The notes under the pieces are model-generated. The model was not told where the DNA came from and did no database searches. It saw nothing but the letters and a program-made list of their open reading frames with translations. This document shows, piece after piece, positions 15,854-24,390 of a stretch of 33,358 nucleotides of DNA. The stretch is from NCBI GenBank assembly GCA_938005705.1, contig CALLML010000130.1, positions 1 through 33,358 of the forward strand, read 5' to 3'. Both the position numbers and the translations under genes were made by a program. The DNA comes from an uncultured bacterium (GTDB taxonomy: Bacteria; Verrucomicrobiota; Kiritimatiellia; PWTM01). The stretch's first letter is position 1; every line of letters starts with the position of its first letter.

Positions 15854-16663
15854 TTATTCCTCGGCCACCACTTCGACATTTCGCAGCGACTTGATCAGGT
15901 CCATGGTGAGGCTTTCCATGGAGAGGATGATCTTGGTCGCACGGTTTTTAAAATACGTATAGAAACTGATGGCGGGGATCGCGATGACAAGGCCCGCCGC
16001 CGTCGTCCACAGGGCTTGGGCGATGTTTCGGGCCAGCATCGCCTGCTGGAGTGCGCCGGCCTGCATGGTTGCCAGCGTGGCGAAGGCGAAAATCATGCCT
16101 TGCACGGTGCCCAGCAGTCCGAGCATCGGTGCGAGGTTGGCGCAAACATTCAGGTACGCAACCCTCTGCATCAGTTTTTCACTCTCCATGTCGGCGGCAA
16201 CGCCGACCACATCTTGAATGACGTCATAACCTTCCTGCACGTTCGAGAAACCGGCGGTCAGGATGTTGGCCAAGGGAGTGGGATGGTCCTCGCAATGCTT
16301 AAGGGCCTTCATCACGTCGCCCTGCTCCATCGCCTCGCGCACCAGCGTGACGAGGTCTTCCGGAGCGATTTTCTTCTCCTTGATTGTCACAAAAGAGTCA
16401 ATGGCTAACGCCACCGCCGCCACCGAACAGGCCCCCAGCGCCAGCCACAGAACGACACCGACCCAGCCTGAGCTCACCACGACCGTGATGAAGCCCATAC
16501 CGCTGTCCACCTTTTCCTCTTTCTTCTCCGCGTCTTTTTTCTCGGCACCGGCGGCCTCGCCCGCCGGCGCGGCGGGTGCCGCGGCCTCCTGCGCGTCTGC
16601 CCATATCGCCGCGCCGATCACCAAAACCAGTGCCATTGCCAACCAACGCCACGTGTTCTTCAT
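15854..16663 (-). CDS. MotA/TolQ/ExbB-type proton-channel protein (operon A)
   Basis: The 269-residue product starts with a signal-like helix (LAMALVLVIGAAIWADAQ) and a charged Ala/Lys/Glu linker (about 25-55). The three TM helices of the family follow. Hallmarks are LAPMLGLLGTVQGMIFAF (about 177-194) and ALWTTAAGLVIAIPAISFY (about 217-235), with the paired threonines and the GTV-GM motif of ExbB/TolQ. It would form the pentameric ring around an ExbD dimer in the inner membrane. ATG 16663 has GAGGAAG upstream; the longer frame to 16750 is shadow. An added exported N-terminus is common in ExbB proteins of this style. Confidence 0.92.
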   Translation of the reverse strand: MKNTWRWLAMALVLVIGAAIWADAQEAAAPAAPAGEAAGAEKKDAEKKEEKVDSGMGFITVVVSSGWVGVVLWLALGACSVAAVALAIDSFVTIKEKKIAPEDLVTLVREAMEQGDVMKALKHCEDHPTPLANILTAGFSNVQEGYDVIQDVVGVAADMESEKLMQRVAYLNVCANLAPMLGLLGTVQGMIFAFATLATMQAGALQQAMLARNIAQALWTTAAGLVIAIPAISFYTYFKNRATKIILSMESLTMDLIKSLRNVEVVAEE

Positions 16664-16746
16664 CGTACTTCCTCTTTCTTCCGGTTCTCCCTTGCGCTCG
16701 CCGTTCCCCGCCCCGGGGGTCGTTCCCCGGCCAGCGCTGTTCCGCC

Positions 16747-17523
16747 TCAAATCTTTTGTCGCGCCTCCGCCGCCTCCGGCGCCGAGGGAAATTCTTCGAC
16801 AATCCGTCGGTACCAGTCTTTCGCGCGCGAGTCTCTCATCCGCTCCAGCGTCGTCGCGGTCCGCAGCATAGCTCCCGGCATCAAATCCTTCTCGCTGGAA
16901 TAGAACATCACCGCCCGCAGATAATCAAGCACGGCCGCTTCCAATTGGTTGGCCGCCAGCCGGACATCTCCGCGCATGATCTGGGCGCGCGCCGCATCCT
17001 TGCGCGCGCCCTCAGCCACCAGCTTATTCAGCCGCGGCTCCAATTTCGCAAATTCCTTGGCCTGCAGCAGCGCGTTGTAATAATGCCATATCCAATCCGA
17101 ATCCTGTTCCGCCTGAGGAAACATGCGCAGGTGATCCTCAAAGGCTTTGATGGCGGACGGTAGATCGCCTTTCTCAACATAGGCGCGGCCAATCAGCTTG
17201 CTGGCCGTTTCGTCCCACGTCAGAAAACGCGCTTTCTGGATGACGTCACGCAGCAGCTTGATGCCCTCGTCGTAGCGCTTTTCCTGGAGCGCGCGCATGG
17301 CCTGATCGAACTCGGGGGGACGCGGCGCGACGGCCTGCCGAATGCGATCGCGAGGAAACTCCAGCTGGCCTGTGGCCGTCGTCAGAATAATCGTGCCGTC
17401 AGGGCGGGCCCGGATCGCCGTTCCCTCCATCCGACGCCCGTCTGTCGTCACGACATACACCTGCGCCCATACTTCGCCCGCGAGGCCGAGCGCCAGGCTG
17501 ATCGTCAACAGGGCTCTTTTCAT
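16747..17523 (-). CDS. Exported TPR protein (operon A, small)
   Basis: This 258-residue protein has a signal peptide (RALLTISLALGLAGEVWAQ). A small beta-rich part (VYVVTTDGRRMEGTAIRARPDGTIILTT, about 22-50) comes next, resembling the Sm-like or SH3-like strands found before some TPR proteins. TPR hairpins follow (FDQAMRALQEKRYDEGIKLLRDVI; GDLPSAIKAFEDHLRMFPQAE; LEAAVLDYLRAVMFYSSEK). ATG 17523 is preceded by GAGGAG. It takes the same operon position as the 365-residue TPR protein of operon B, and both place a beta part ahead of the TPRs. A role as periplasmic partner of the channel, like CpoB in the Tol-Pal operon, is inferred. Confidence 0.78.
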   Translation of the reverse strand: MKRALLTISLALGLAGEVWAQVYVVTTDGRRMEGTAIRARPDGTIILTTATGQLEFPRDRIRQAVAPRPPEFDQAMRALQEKRYDEGIKLLRDVIQKARFLTWDETASKLIGRAYVEKGDLPSAIKAFEDHLRMFPQAEQDSDWIWHYYNALLQAKEFAKLEPRLNKLVAEGARKDAARAQIMRGDVRLAANQLEAAVLDYLRAVMFYSSEKDLMPGAMLRTATTLERMRDSRAKDWYRRIVEEFPSAPEAAEARQKI

Positions 17524-17575
17524 GGATTTTTCTCCTCGTTCTACAAACCTTTTCATACCCGGACTCTCTCCCCGC

Positions 17576-20407
17576 TCAGGGCTGTGCCGTCACGGCCTTC
17601 AAGCGAGCCTCTTCGCGCCAGCGGCGAAAATCGGAAACCCGTGAACCGTCTGGATAAAGATTTAGATATGTTTCGCAGTTCTCGACGGCGCGGTCAAAAA
17701 ATCCGATCTCCAGAAACAGTGGAACACTGGCGGCCAGCGCATCCTCAATCATCGGGCGAACTTTCGGGTCCTTCGGATCGTTGCCGGAGATAATCACCCG
17801 TTGATAGGAGGCCAAGGCCGCCAGGATTTGTTCGCGTTGTTCCGCCGGGCGATTTTGTTGCTGGAATGCCCTCGCCATACGGATCTGGATTTCGGCCAAC
17901 TCCATATTGGCAGTATTGATGAGCACCGGATCGGTCGCAAAACGAAAGACCTCGTTCAGGGCGTCCACCGCCTCCGGCAGGCGGCCGAGTTCGCGATAAG
18001 CGCGACCAAGCATAAATTTGGCCTGATAGAAAAGCCCGGAACGTGGATAGCGCCGCATCAAATCGGTCAGCGCGGCGACCGCCTCCTCATATTTCTTCGC
18101 GTCATAGGCGGCAGAACTGAGTCCAAAGAGCGCCGGCTCCAGTTGAGTCCGGTCGGCCGTATCGTTTCCGCGCACGAGGTCGTACGCCTGCATCGCTTCC
18201 TCCAGCAGACCCGCCTTCCGCATCAAATCGCCCATGCGGACGATCTGATCGAGCGAAAAACGGGCGGGCTCGCGTCGAACCTCGTTCCACGCCTCCCGCG
18301 CGGTATCCGGACGCCCCAGCTCAACGGCCGCGCTGATGCGCGCGTAATGGGCGCTGCGGCCCTCTTCCGAGGTCGGATATCGGCGGGCGAGTTCGTCGAA
18401 GGTGGACGCGGCCTTGGCGCTGTCCCCCAGCTCAAGGTGGATGCTGCCGATGATGCTCATGGCCTTCGGTGCCAGTTCCGTCTCACCGAATTTGGCAACA
18501 AAATCCTCGAGCATTTTTACGGCGGTGGCGCGCACGGCGCGCTGGCGGTCCGGCGGCACATCCAACCGGGACAGCGAATAACCCAGATAGAAGGTCGCGT
18601 TGCGCAGCAGCTCCCGGTTTTTCGCTATTTCAGCGGAGGTTTGGCCGTAGGCGGGGTTTTCCCCGGTCGGCCCCAGCCACTGTTGTAGCGTTTCGAACGC
18701 CCGGATCGCCTGAGTGAAGTCGTTCATGCGCACATAGGCGTCGGCGAGACTGAACTGGGCCAGCGCGCGGTCGTGACTCGGCGGCGTTTTCTCGATGAGA
18801 AGGCGGAAGGTTTTGACCGCCTCGTCAAATCGCTGGGCACGATAGTGAGACCAGGCCAGATGGTTCAACGCGCGCAGGTAATATTGATCATCGGGATAAT
18901 CGCGGATGATCCGTTGCAGATAGGCGTTGGCCGCCTCTTCATTGCCATTGTTACGCATGATGCCCGAGAGGCTGAACAACACCATCGGCGTGCGTTCTTC
19001 CCGCGGGTACCGGTCCACGAAGAGATTGTAAAGATAAAGATAAGAATCCGCCTCGGCGCGGTCAAAACAGATCTTGGCGGCGGCCAGCAACCCCGTTGGC
19101 GCATCGGCATCGGAGGCATAGCGTTCGACGATGTGCTCGGCGACCGCACGCATAGCCAGGGTGTCTTTTTCGTGGGCGTAACACACGATAAGGTTCGTCA
19201 GCGGCCGCCCCACCCCCTCGAAGCTCGGAAATTGATTCAGGATGCTCAAATACTGAGCTGCGGCTTCGGCATAGCGGCGTTGCATGAACAGGTTGTCCGC
19301 CAGCCGGAAGCGCGCCTGAATGATGTTCTTCATGTAGGGACCGGGATTGATAGTGACTTTGCGTCCCATCGCCTCCAGCCGGGCCTTTAGATCATTGGAT
19401 CTTTCGCCGGCGGGAAAGGCCCATTCGCTTTCGGCATATCGGGCAAAGACATTGAAATACTCTGTCAGGGCCTTAACCAGCAGGTCGACCCCCTCGTCGC
19501 TTCGGCCGGCGGCCAGCGCCGCTTCGGCCTGTTCGCGATAGATCTCACCCAACAGATAGCGAGCGCCCGCCATCGGACTCAGCGCCATCGGAATCTCTTC
19601 CTTTTTCAAGATATCGTCGAGCTGGCGTAGAATATCCATGTAGTCGCGAATCAGCTTCGCCGCCGCATCCTTCTTGCCCCGCACAATTTCTATGTGCGCA
19701 AGCGTGATGACCGACTGTCCAAACCAGAGATCCAACCCCTTCCATTGGATTTCATCGCACAACGCCTTGGCCTTTTTCAGCATCTCCTCGCGGGCCGCAC
19801 CGGCTGGCGCGGATTCAGCGGCGCGCACCCAAAGCTGCGCCAGCTCCGCCGACAACCGACGGGCCACATCCGCTTCTTCCTGACTCGCTTGCAGTACCTT
19901 CTCAAACGCCGCTGCAGCGCCCCGAAGATCGCCCGCGGCCTCCAGCATCTTGGCAAACTGATAGGCGGAATCCATATAGAAGCGACGGAAGTCCGGATCG
20001 GTGGGAATGCCACCCTTGTACTGGGAAAAAAACGCATCGTAGATCGCGCGCGCCTTCTCTATTTCGCCCACGCGATAATATCCCTTGGCGATCGCCAGCC
20101 GGACGGCCTGAGTTCGGGGGCTATCTTTTGGCATCGCCGCCGCGATGGCCTCCGCGTCCGCAAATCTGCGCCGGGCAATGAGGGATTCGGCGAGGATCAC
20201 GCGCCCGCGTTCCGCCTGGTCGGGAAACCGGCGCGCGAGCTGGTCCACGAGACGTTCGGCAAAATCAGCAAGGCCGTTTTCCACTAGCCACGAGGCAAAC
20301 GCATATTCCCGGTCCGCCTCCGAAGACTGTTGGGCCGGCGCGCTCGCGGCGACCGCCAGCACGGCCATGACCCCGGCGACCACGGAACAAATGGGCCTCG
20401 CGCACAT
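17576..20407 (-). CDS. Very large exported TPR protein (operon A, first gene)
   Basis: The 943 residues start with a signal peptide (CSVVAGVMAVLAVAASAPAQQ) and then consist almost wholly of TPR-type helical hairpins, including FADFAERLVDQLARRFPDQ-like units, QRRYAEAAAQYLSILNQFPSF, AANAYLQRIIRDYPDDQYY, FDEAVKTFRLLIEKTPP, YEEAVAALTDLMRRYPRSG and LPEAVDALNEVFRFA. No enzymatic domain is seen. Such proteins act as periplasmic or outer-membrane-side scaffolds. GGGGGAG lies 7 bases before ATG 20407. A promoter with a palindrome at the predicted start site stands upstream. Length and position match the 947-residue protein that opens operon B, but the repeats are not closely similar. Confidence 0.82.
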   Translation of the reverse strand: MCARPICSVVAGVMAVLAVAASAPAQQSSEADREYAFASWLVENGLADFAERLVDQLARRFPDQAERGRVILAESLIARRRFADAEAIAAAMPKDSPRTQAVRLAIAKGYYRVGEIEKARAIYDAFFSQYKGGIPTDPDFRRFYMDSAYQFAKMLEAAGDLRGAAAAFEKVLQASQEEADVARRLSAELAQLWVRAAESAPAGAAREEMLKKAKALCDEIQWKGLDLWFGQSVITLAHIEIVRGKKDAAAKLIRDYMDILRQLDDILKKEEIPMALSPMAGARYLLGEIYREQAEAALAAGRSDEGVDLLVKALTEYFNVFARYAESEWAFPAGERSNDLKARLEAMGRKVTINPGPYMKNIIQARFRLADNLFMQRRYAEAAAQYLSILNQFPSFEGVGRPLTNLIVCYAHEKDTLAMRAVAEHIVERYASDADAPTGLLAAAKICFDRAEADSYLYLYNLFVDRYPREERTPMVLFSLSGIMRNNGNEEAANAYLQRIIRDYPDDQYYLRALNHLAWSHYRAQRFDEAVKTFRLLIEKTPPSHDRALAQFSLADAYVRMNDFTQAIRAFETLQQWLGPTGENPAYGQTSAEIAKNRELLRNATFYLGYSLSRLDVPPDRQRAVRATAVKMLEDFVAKFGETELAPKAMSIIGSIHLELGDSAKAASTFDELARRYPTSEEGRSAHYARISAAVELGRPDTAREAWNEVRREPARFSLDQIVRMGDLMRKAGLLEEAMQAYDLVRGNDTADRTQLEPALFGLSSAAYDAKKYEEAVAALTDLMRRYPRSGLFYQAKFMLGRAYRELGRLPEAVDALNEVFRFATDPVLINTANMELAEIQIRMARAFQQQNRPAEQREQILAALASYQRVIISGNDPKDPKVRPMIEDALAASVPLFLEIGFFDRAVENCETYLNLYPDGSRVSDFRRWREEARLKAVTAQP

Positions 20408-20419
20408 GTCCGATCTCCC

Positions 20420-20435
20420 CCGAATGATCATTCGG
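20420..20435. promoter_or_regulatory. Perfect 16-bp palindrome at the operon A start site
   Basis: CCGAATGATCATTCGG reads the same on both strands and covers the predicted transcription start (about 20433). It may be an operator for a dimeric regulator. In RNA it would instead form a 6-bp stem with a GAUC loop at the very 5' end. Half of it, CCGAATGAT, recurs upstream of operon B (30155-30163). Confidence 0.6.
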
Positions 20436-20440
20436 ATCGC

Positions 20441-20468
20441 AGTTTATGATTTCTACTTGTGCCGTCAA
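20441..20468 (-). promoter_or_regulatory. Candidate promoter of operon A
   Basis: On the minus strand TTGACG (20468-20463, 5 of 6) and TAAACT (20446-20441, 4 of 6) are 16 bases apart. The start would be near 20433, leaving a leader of about 26 bases before ATG 20407. Confidence 0.55.
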
Positions 20469-20494
20469 GCGTGTCCTCACGAAAATCCGTTTTA

Positions 20495-22384
20495 TTATTC
20501 CTTGGGAATCACGACCACCTTCACTTCCAGCGTACCGCGGTTGTCTTTCCGCAGCTTCTCATCCATGCCCTCGTTCACATCCAGCATCAACACGCCGCCT
20601 GTGTACGCCGTCGTCCTGCCTTCGGCGCCGGCCAAGAATATCGGCCCCGGAAATCCGATGCGAAACAGCAGCGCCCCATAGTTCGCATCCCGCAACTGCC
20701 GTGCGGGGGCGGAGGCCCCTTCGTAGTAGTGCTTGAACTGTGGATTCGCACGATCATATCCGTCGGGTCCGCACGCTTCGCCCTGATCGCCGATCCGCCA
20801 TTCCCCAGAGGCAAAGAGGACGATACGATCCCCCGCATTCACGCGCACGCCTTCGACGACTTGCCAGGTCTGGCGCGGATTGACCCGCACCCGTTTGCCC
20901 GGCAGATCGCGTTCGCTCGTAAGCCGTCCGTGCAACTGGCGCAGATCGCGCGCCCGAAATTCCCGAACCACATGATCCACATAGCCCGTCATCCGCAGCT
21001 GGATTTCATGATTTTCGGGCGTGATCCGTATCCGCGCCGGCGTCCGGACCACGCGCCCCCCCTCCCGATATACCCGGCCGTCCACCAAAATCGCGGCCCC
21101 CGGCGGTTCGGACGTCACCTGCACTTCCACCCGGGGCACGGAAGATGCCTCGACCGCATCGGACGCATTGGCACTTTCCGCCGTCTCGCGACTCGCCGCT
21201 AACAATTCAAACCCCACCTGCGCGGGGAAGCGGCTGGCTTGCCGCGTCCGCACCGCGAGCATGCCGCGATTCCCCGGCCTCGGCCACTCCAGAACGTCCA
21301 CCGTCTCATGCTCTTCCATCCTTTTCAGACGCCAAAAATAGCCTCCGACACTTTCCATTTCACGAAGTCGTTCCCACTTCCAAACGGTTTCCCGTTGCGT
21401 GATGGGATTGAGTATTCGCCCTTCCTCCTCACCTATACGGCCCGGTACAGTCAACCGGATAATCTCCGGGCCCATCATTTCTGCGGTCCATCGCCCAACG
21501 ACACTCCAAGACAAGTCATCGTCCGCGTCATTGTCTGAGGCAGCAAAAAACTCCGACGGCGGAGGCGAAGGGGGGGCCGGCTCGGGTGTGTCGCCGGGGA
21601 GAGGCGCTTCAGCTTCGGTCGGCGGCGGAGGTCCGGCGGAGGTCGCCGGTTTTGACGGCGCCGGCGGCCAGCCGCCCGTAGCCCAGCGTTCGAACAACGC
21701 GGCGGCGGAATCGGCTTCCGAAGGCCGTTCCTCGGGCTTGAGCAACGATAGAAAGCGAGCGATCGCCTGCGCACGAAACTCCGCCTCCCGCCGTTCGGCC
21801 TCAGCGAGGGCCGCCTCGGCGGCGGTACGAGCCGCCGCCAGATCCTCCTCGTTCTCACGACGAACATTCTCCGGCCAGACGAGGCGGCCCTCGGCGTCGT
21901 AGGCGGCCAGCACGGACTCCAAGGCCTCCTTCAACCCGCGAGCGATCATCATGGCGCGGACATTGCGGACCCGCTGACGTTCCTGCAGTTCCGCATCGGC
22001 TTTGGCGATCGCAGCCTGCAAGGCGCCGCGCACCGCGCGCGTCCGCGCCTCCGCGAGGCGCTTGACGTTGACTTCGTACGCCGCGCGCAACGCCCGCAAC
22101 TCGGCCGATTCGGATGGCGAGGTTTGAAGCGCTGGAGCGGGAAGGGCCGTTTGCGCCTGTGCCGGCGAGATGCCGAAAACCAATCCACCGACCGCCAAAA
22201 AAGGGAGTATGCCGTAGACCGGTTTCCAAGCCTTGGAAACCGGCGCCGATACTTTTTCCAAGGCTTGGAAAAAGGACGGGGGCGATGCCAGCCGGATTCG
22301 TTCAAAGCGTTCGAGGCCCCCCTCGGCGCCCAACCTGCATGCGGCTGATCCCGCTCTTCCCTGTCTGGAGGCGTGTTGTGCCAT
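20495..22384 (-). CDS. Exported protein with coiled coil, PEGA and PA-IL-like (LecA-like) domains (operon B, last gene)
   Basis: The start is uncertain: ATG 22384 gives 629 residues, TTG 22399 five more, and neither has a ribosome site. A hydrophobic segment (YGILPFLAVGGLVFGISPAQAQ) ends like a signal peptide but begins about 55 residues in. Next come a long Ala/Arg/Glu helix (about 90-215), a Pro-rich linker (about 215-270) and a domain I do not recognise. A PEGA-like region (VQVTSEPPGAAILVDG...TPARIRITPENHEIQLRMTGY) follows. The C-terminal domain reads like the PA-IL/LecA galactose-binding family (VNAGDRIVLFASGEW, GPDGYD, NYGALLFRIG, GGVLMLDVNE). The 5' part contains two strong palindromes. 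It may sense or bind glycans for the vWA system. A secreted location is likely. Confidence 0.75.
   Translation of the reverse strand: MAQHASRQGRAGSAACRLGAEGGLERFERIRLASPPSFFQALEKVSAPVSKAWKPVYGILPFLAVGGLVFGISPAQAQTALPAPALQTSPSESAELRALRAAYEVNVKRLAEARTRAVRGALQAAIAKADAELQERQRVRNVRAMMIARGLKEALESVLAAYDAEGRLVWPENVRRENEEDLAAARTAAEAALAEAERREAEFRAQAIARFLSLLKPEERPSEADSAAALFERWATGGWPPAPSKPATSAGPPPPTEAEAPLPGDTPEPAPPSPPPSEFFAASDNDADDDLSWSVVGRWTAEMMGPEIIRLTVPGRIGEEEGRILNPITQRETVWKWERLREMESVGGYFWRLKRMEEHETVDVLEWPRPGNRGMLAVRTRQASRFPAQVGFELLAASRETAESANASDAVEASSVPRVEVQVTSEPPGAAILVDGRVYREGGRVVRTPARIRITPENHEIQLRMTGYVDHVVREFRARDLRQLHGRLTSERDLPGKRVRVNPRQTWQVVEGVRVNAGDRIVLFASGEWRIGDQGEACGPDGYDRANPQFKHYYEGASAPARQLRDANYGALLFRIGFPGPIFLAGAEGRTTAYTGGVLMLDVNEGMDEKLRKDNRGTLEVKVVVIPKE
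22219..22243. repeat. Palindrome with TTCCAAG core, first
   Basis: CCGGTTTCCAAG, one central C, then CTTGGAAACCGG: perfect 12-bp arms. It falls in the coding frame and is translated as part of KAWKP. Confidence 0.85.
22252..22274. repeat. Palindrome with TTCCAAG core, second
   Basis: CTTTTTCCAAG, one central G, then CTTGGAAAAAG: perfect 11-bp arms, 8 bases from the first palindrome and sharing its core. It is translated as FFQALEK. Confidence 0.85.
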
Positions 22385-22432
22385 CACATTCACAATCAAG
22401 CGCCAGCCAGCGTCTTGCCGCGCACCGGCGTC

Positions 22433-22930
22433 TTATTCGAACGTATGCACGCCGGCGGTCGGCACCTCGATGGTCCATGCGTCTTTGCCGTTCTCCACCG
22501 CCGTAATCCGAAAACGCGCCACTGTCACCGGCGCATTCGTTTGGAACAGTTTCCCGTAGGCCCGCTGGATATCCTCCATACCGAGCGGCACCCAGAAACT
22601 GATGTGCTTATCAAGCTCGGCGACCATTCGGACGTTCTTTTCGCGGTGAACGAAAGTGGCCGGCTCGGCGACGACCCGGCGAACAGTGCCATCTGAACTC
22701 TTCTTCTGGTATTCCTGGCGGAGCACGCATTCGAAGACGATCTGGTCATACTCGCGCGTTTCGGATGGCGTCATCCGAAATGACCACACCTGCTTGCCGG
22801 AGGCGACGGGCGGATCGGATGTCACCTCGACGAGCCGCACGCCGGCGGCGGCGGCGAACGTGGCCGCCCCGACCCACACGGCCGCGCCCAAGACACGCCG
22901 CGACGGGAGAGCGTTTCGACGAGCGCTCAT
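22433..22930 (-). CDS. Small exported protein of unknown function (operon B)
   Basis: The 165-residue protein has an N-terminal signal (RRVLGAAVWVGAATFAAAAG) with SRRVL, which may be a weak Tat motif. The mature part is beta-rich (RLVEVTSDPPVASGKQVWSFRM, YDQIVFECVLRQEYQKKS, ISFWVPLGMEDIQRAYGKLF, TVARFRITAVENGKDAWTIEV). I know no family for it. It starts 2 bases after the stop of the vWA gene, with GGGAAG about 11 bases upstream, so the two are surely co-translated and probably act together. Confidence 0.7.
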   Translation of the reverse strand: MSARRNALPSRRVLGAAVWVGAATFAAAAGVRLVEVTSDPPVASGKQVWSFRMTPSETREYDQIVFECVLRQEYQKKSSDGTVRRVVAEPATFVHREKNVRMVAELDKHISFWVPLGMEDIQRAYGKLFQTNAPVTVARFRITAVENGKDAWTIEVPTAGVHTFE

Positions 22931-22932
22931 GA

Positions 22933-24315
22933 TCAATTCATCTTCCCTACACGGCGGTAGTTGCCGTTGTACTGTTTTGTGAAGGCGCGCAGGAAAGAAT
23001 CACCGTCCTGGTCAATGCCGTAGCCGATGGCGTGGACGACGGGGGGCTTGCGGCCTTTCGAATCGTAGAATTCCTTCTGGAGAATGCCGAAATGCTCAAT
23101 GAAATCGGCGAGCGTCCACCACTGCATACTCTTGGGCATCTCGGGTGGGCGCGGGCGTTGAATCACTCCCCCGTAATGCGACCCACCGCCGTAACGGCCG
23201 ACGGGCACTCGCCGCACCTCCCATCGGCCCGGTTGTGCCGGTTGACCCTCACGGTAAGGCCTCGGCGGGATCCAGACGCGCTCCTCGCGATATTCGATCG
23301 GCCCCGAGGGAGCCGCGGCGGCGGGGGCCGTGGCGGCGGCCGCTGCCGCGCGGGCCAGGGCGGCTTCGTTCTCGCGCCGCCACTGCTCCATGCGGGCGTT
23401 CCATTCCGCGAGTTGTTCCGCCGTCGGCTCCTTGCGCACCAAGGGTTCGCCGTCGCTGATGATGAGGATCGTGTCAGCCCCATGCATGAAGGCCGCCGTG
23501 AGCGCCAGATCGAGGCGCGTCGTGCCGCCGAGCGCCCGCAGGCCCTTGTCGCTGGCCTGGATGTTGCCCTTCACAACACCCGCCTGTTCGAAGCTGGTGT
23601 TGAACGGCTGAAGATAGAGCTTCGCGTCCTGCTTGTTCTTCTGGGTCGCCGGCACCATCTCGGGTTTCCAGGCGGCGGCCTCGTCCGCGAAAACGATGAG
23701 GGAGAATAGGGTCTGTTCGTTCAGCGCGTCAATGACGCGGTTGATGCGCATCTTGACGCGGTTCATGCCCTCGAGTCCGCCGCGTTCCTCCTCGACCATG
23801 CTGCCGGAGACGTCCACCAAAATCGCCACACGCGCGCCACGACCGCGGATGCCAAAGAAGTCGAATTGAGACACCCCTTGTCCGAAGCCGCCGAGCCCCA
23901 AACCCCCGCCGAGGCCGACGCCCATGCCCTGGCCACTGAACGCCTTGAAGTTCGGTTGGAAGGTGGTACGAATGACCTTGGGATCGAGCTTGATTTCCGG
24001 AAGCGAAAGCTGCGAGGGGCGCGTCGAAACCATGCGGGGGGCGATCGTCGGACGGCTGGAGCTGCGCTGGCGCTTCTGCACCTTGACCTTGTGTTCCAGC
24101 TTGCGCGGCTCGTAGGTCTTCAGCGGCGGCGGCGCCACAAACACGGTCCGCTCATCAAGATATGACCGGATCACAACCCACGACCCGAACGCGATCAAGC
24201 CGAAGAGGTGTACCGCAAGACTGACCAGAAGGATGCGCGTGAGCAGCCGACGCCGCTGCTCCGTCATCTTGTAATACCCCAGCCCGGACAGCCAGACCGT
24301 CAGATCGGCTTTCAT
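22933..24315 (-). CDS. TonB/TolA-like anchored von Willebrand A protein (operon B)
   Basis: This 460-residue protein has one TM helix (LLVSLAVHLFGLIAFGSWVVI, about 29-49) with S32-x3-H36, the anchor spacing of TonB and TolA. A Pro/Lys/Arg-rich periplasmic stretch (APPPLKTYEPRKLEHKVKVQ, 61-80) and a Gly-rich loop (about 128-150) follow. The vWA domain from about 162 has a full metal site: D168-x-S170-x-S172, T in GGTTRLD (263-269) and D288 in ISDGE. It is interrupted at about 300-400 by an Ala- and Pro-rich insert (RAAAAAATAPAAAAP, WIPPRPYREGQPAQPG) before YGID and the end. It probably binds a protein ligand in the periplasm and is moved by the ExbB/ExbD channel encoded just upstream. ATG 24267 is an alternative start. 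Confidence 0.85.
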   Translation of the reverse strand: MKADLTVWLSGLGYYKMTEQRRRLLTRILLVSLAVHLFGLIAFGSWVVIRSYLDERTVFVAPPPLKTYEPRKLEHKVKVQKRQRSSSRPTIAPRMVSTRPSQLSLPEIKLDPKVIRTTFQPNFKAFSGQGMGVGLGGGLGLGGFGQGVSQFDFFGIRGRGARVAILVDVSGSMVEEERGGLEGMNRVKMRINRVIDALNEQTLFSLIVFADEAAAWKPEMVPATQKNKQDAKLYLQPFNTSFEQAGVVKGNIQASDKGLRALGGTTRLDLALTAAFMHGADTILIISDGEPLVRKEPTAEQLAEWNARMEQWRRENEAALARAAAAAATAPAAAAPSGPIEYREERVWIPPRPYREGQPAQPGRWEVRRVPVGRYGGGSHYGGVIQRPRPPEMPKSMQWWTLADFIEHFGILQKEFYDSKGRKPPVVHAIGYGIDQDGDSFLRAFTKQYNGNYRRVGKMN

Positions 24316-24390
24316 ATTGCACCGCCTGAATTCATCTGTTCTTCTTCAACCTTTCCCCACCAACTCTGACACCGGCATGCGGTGGGACGT

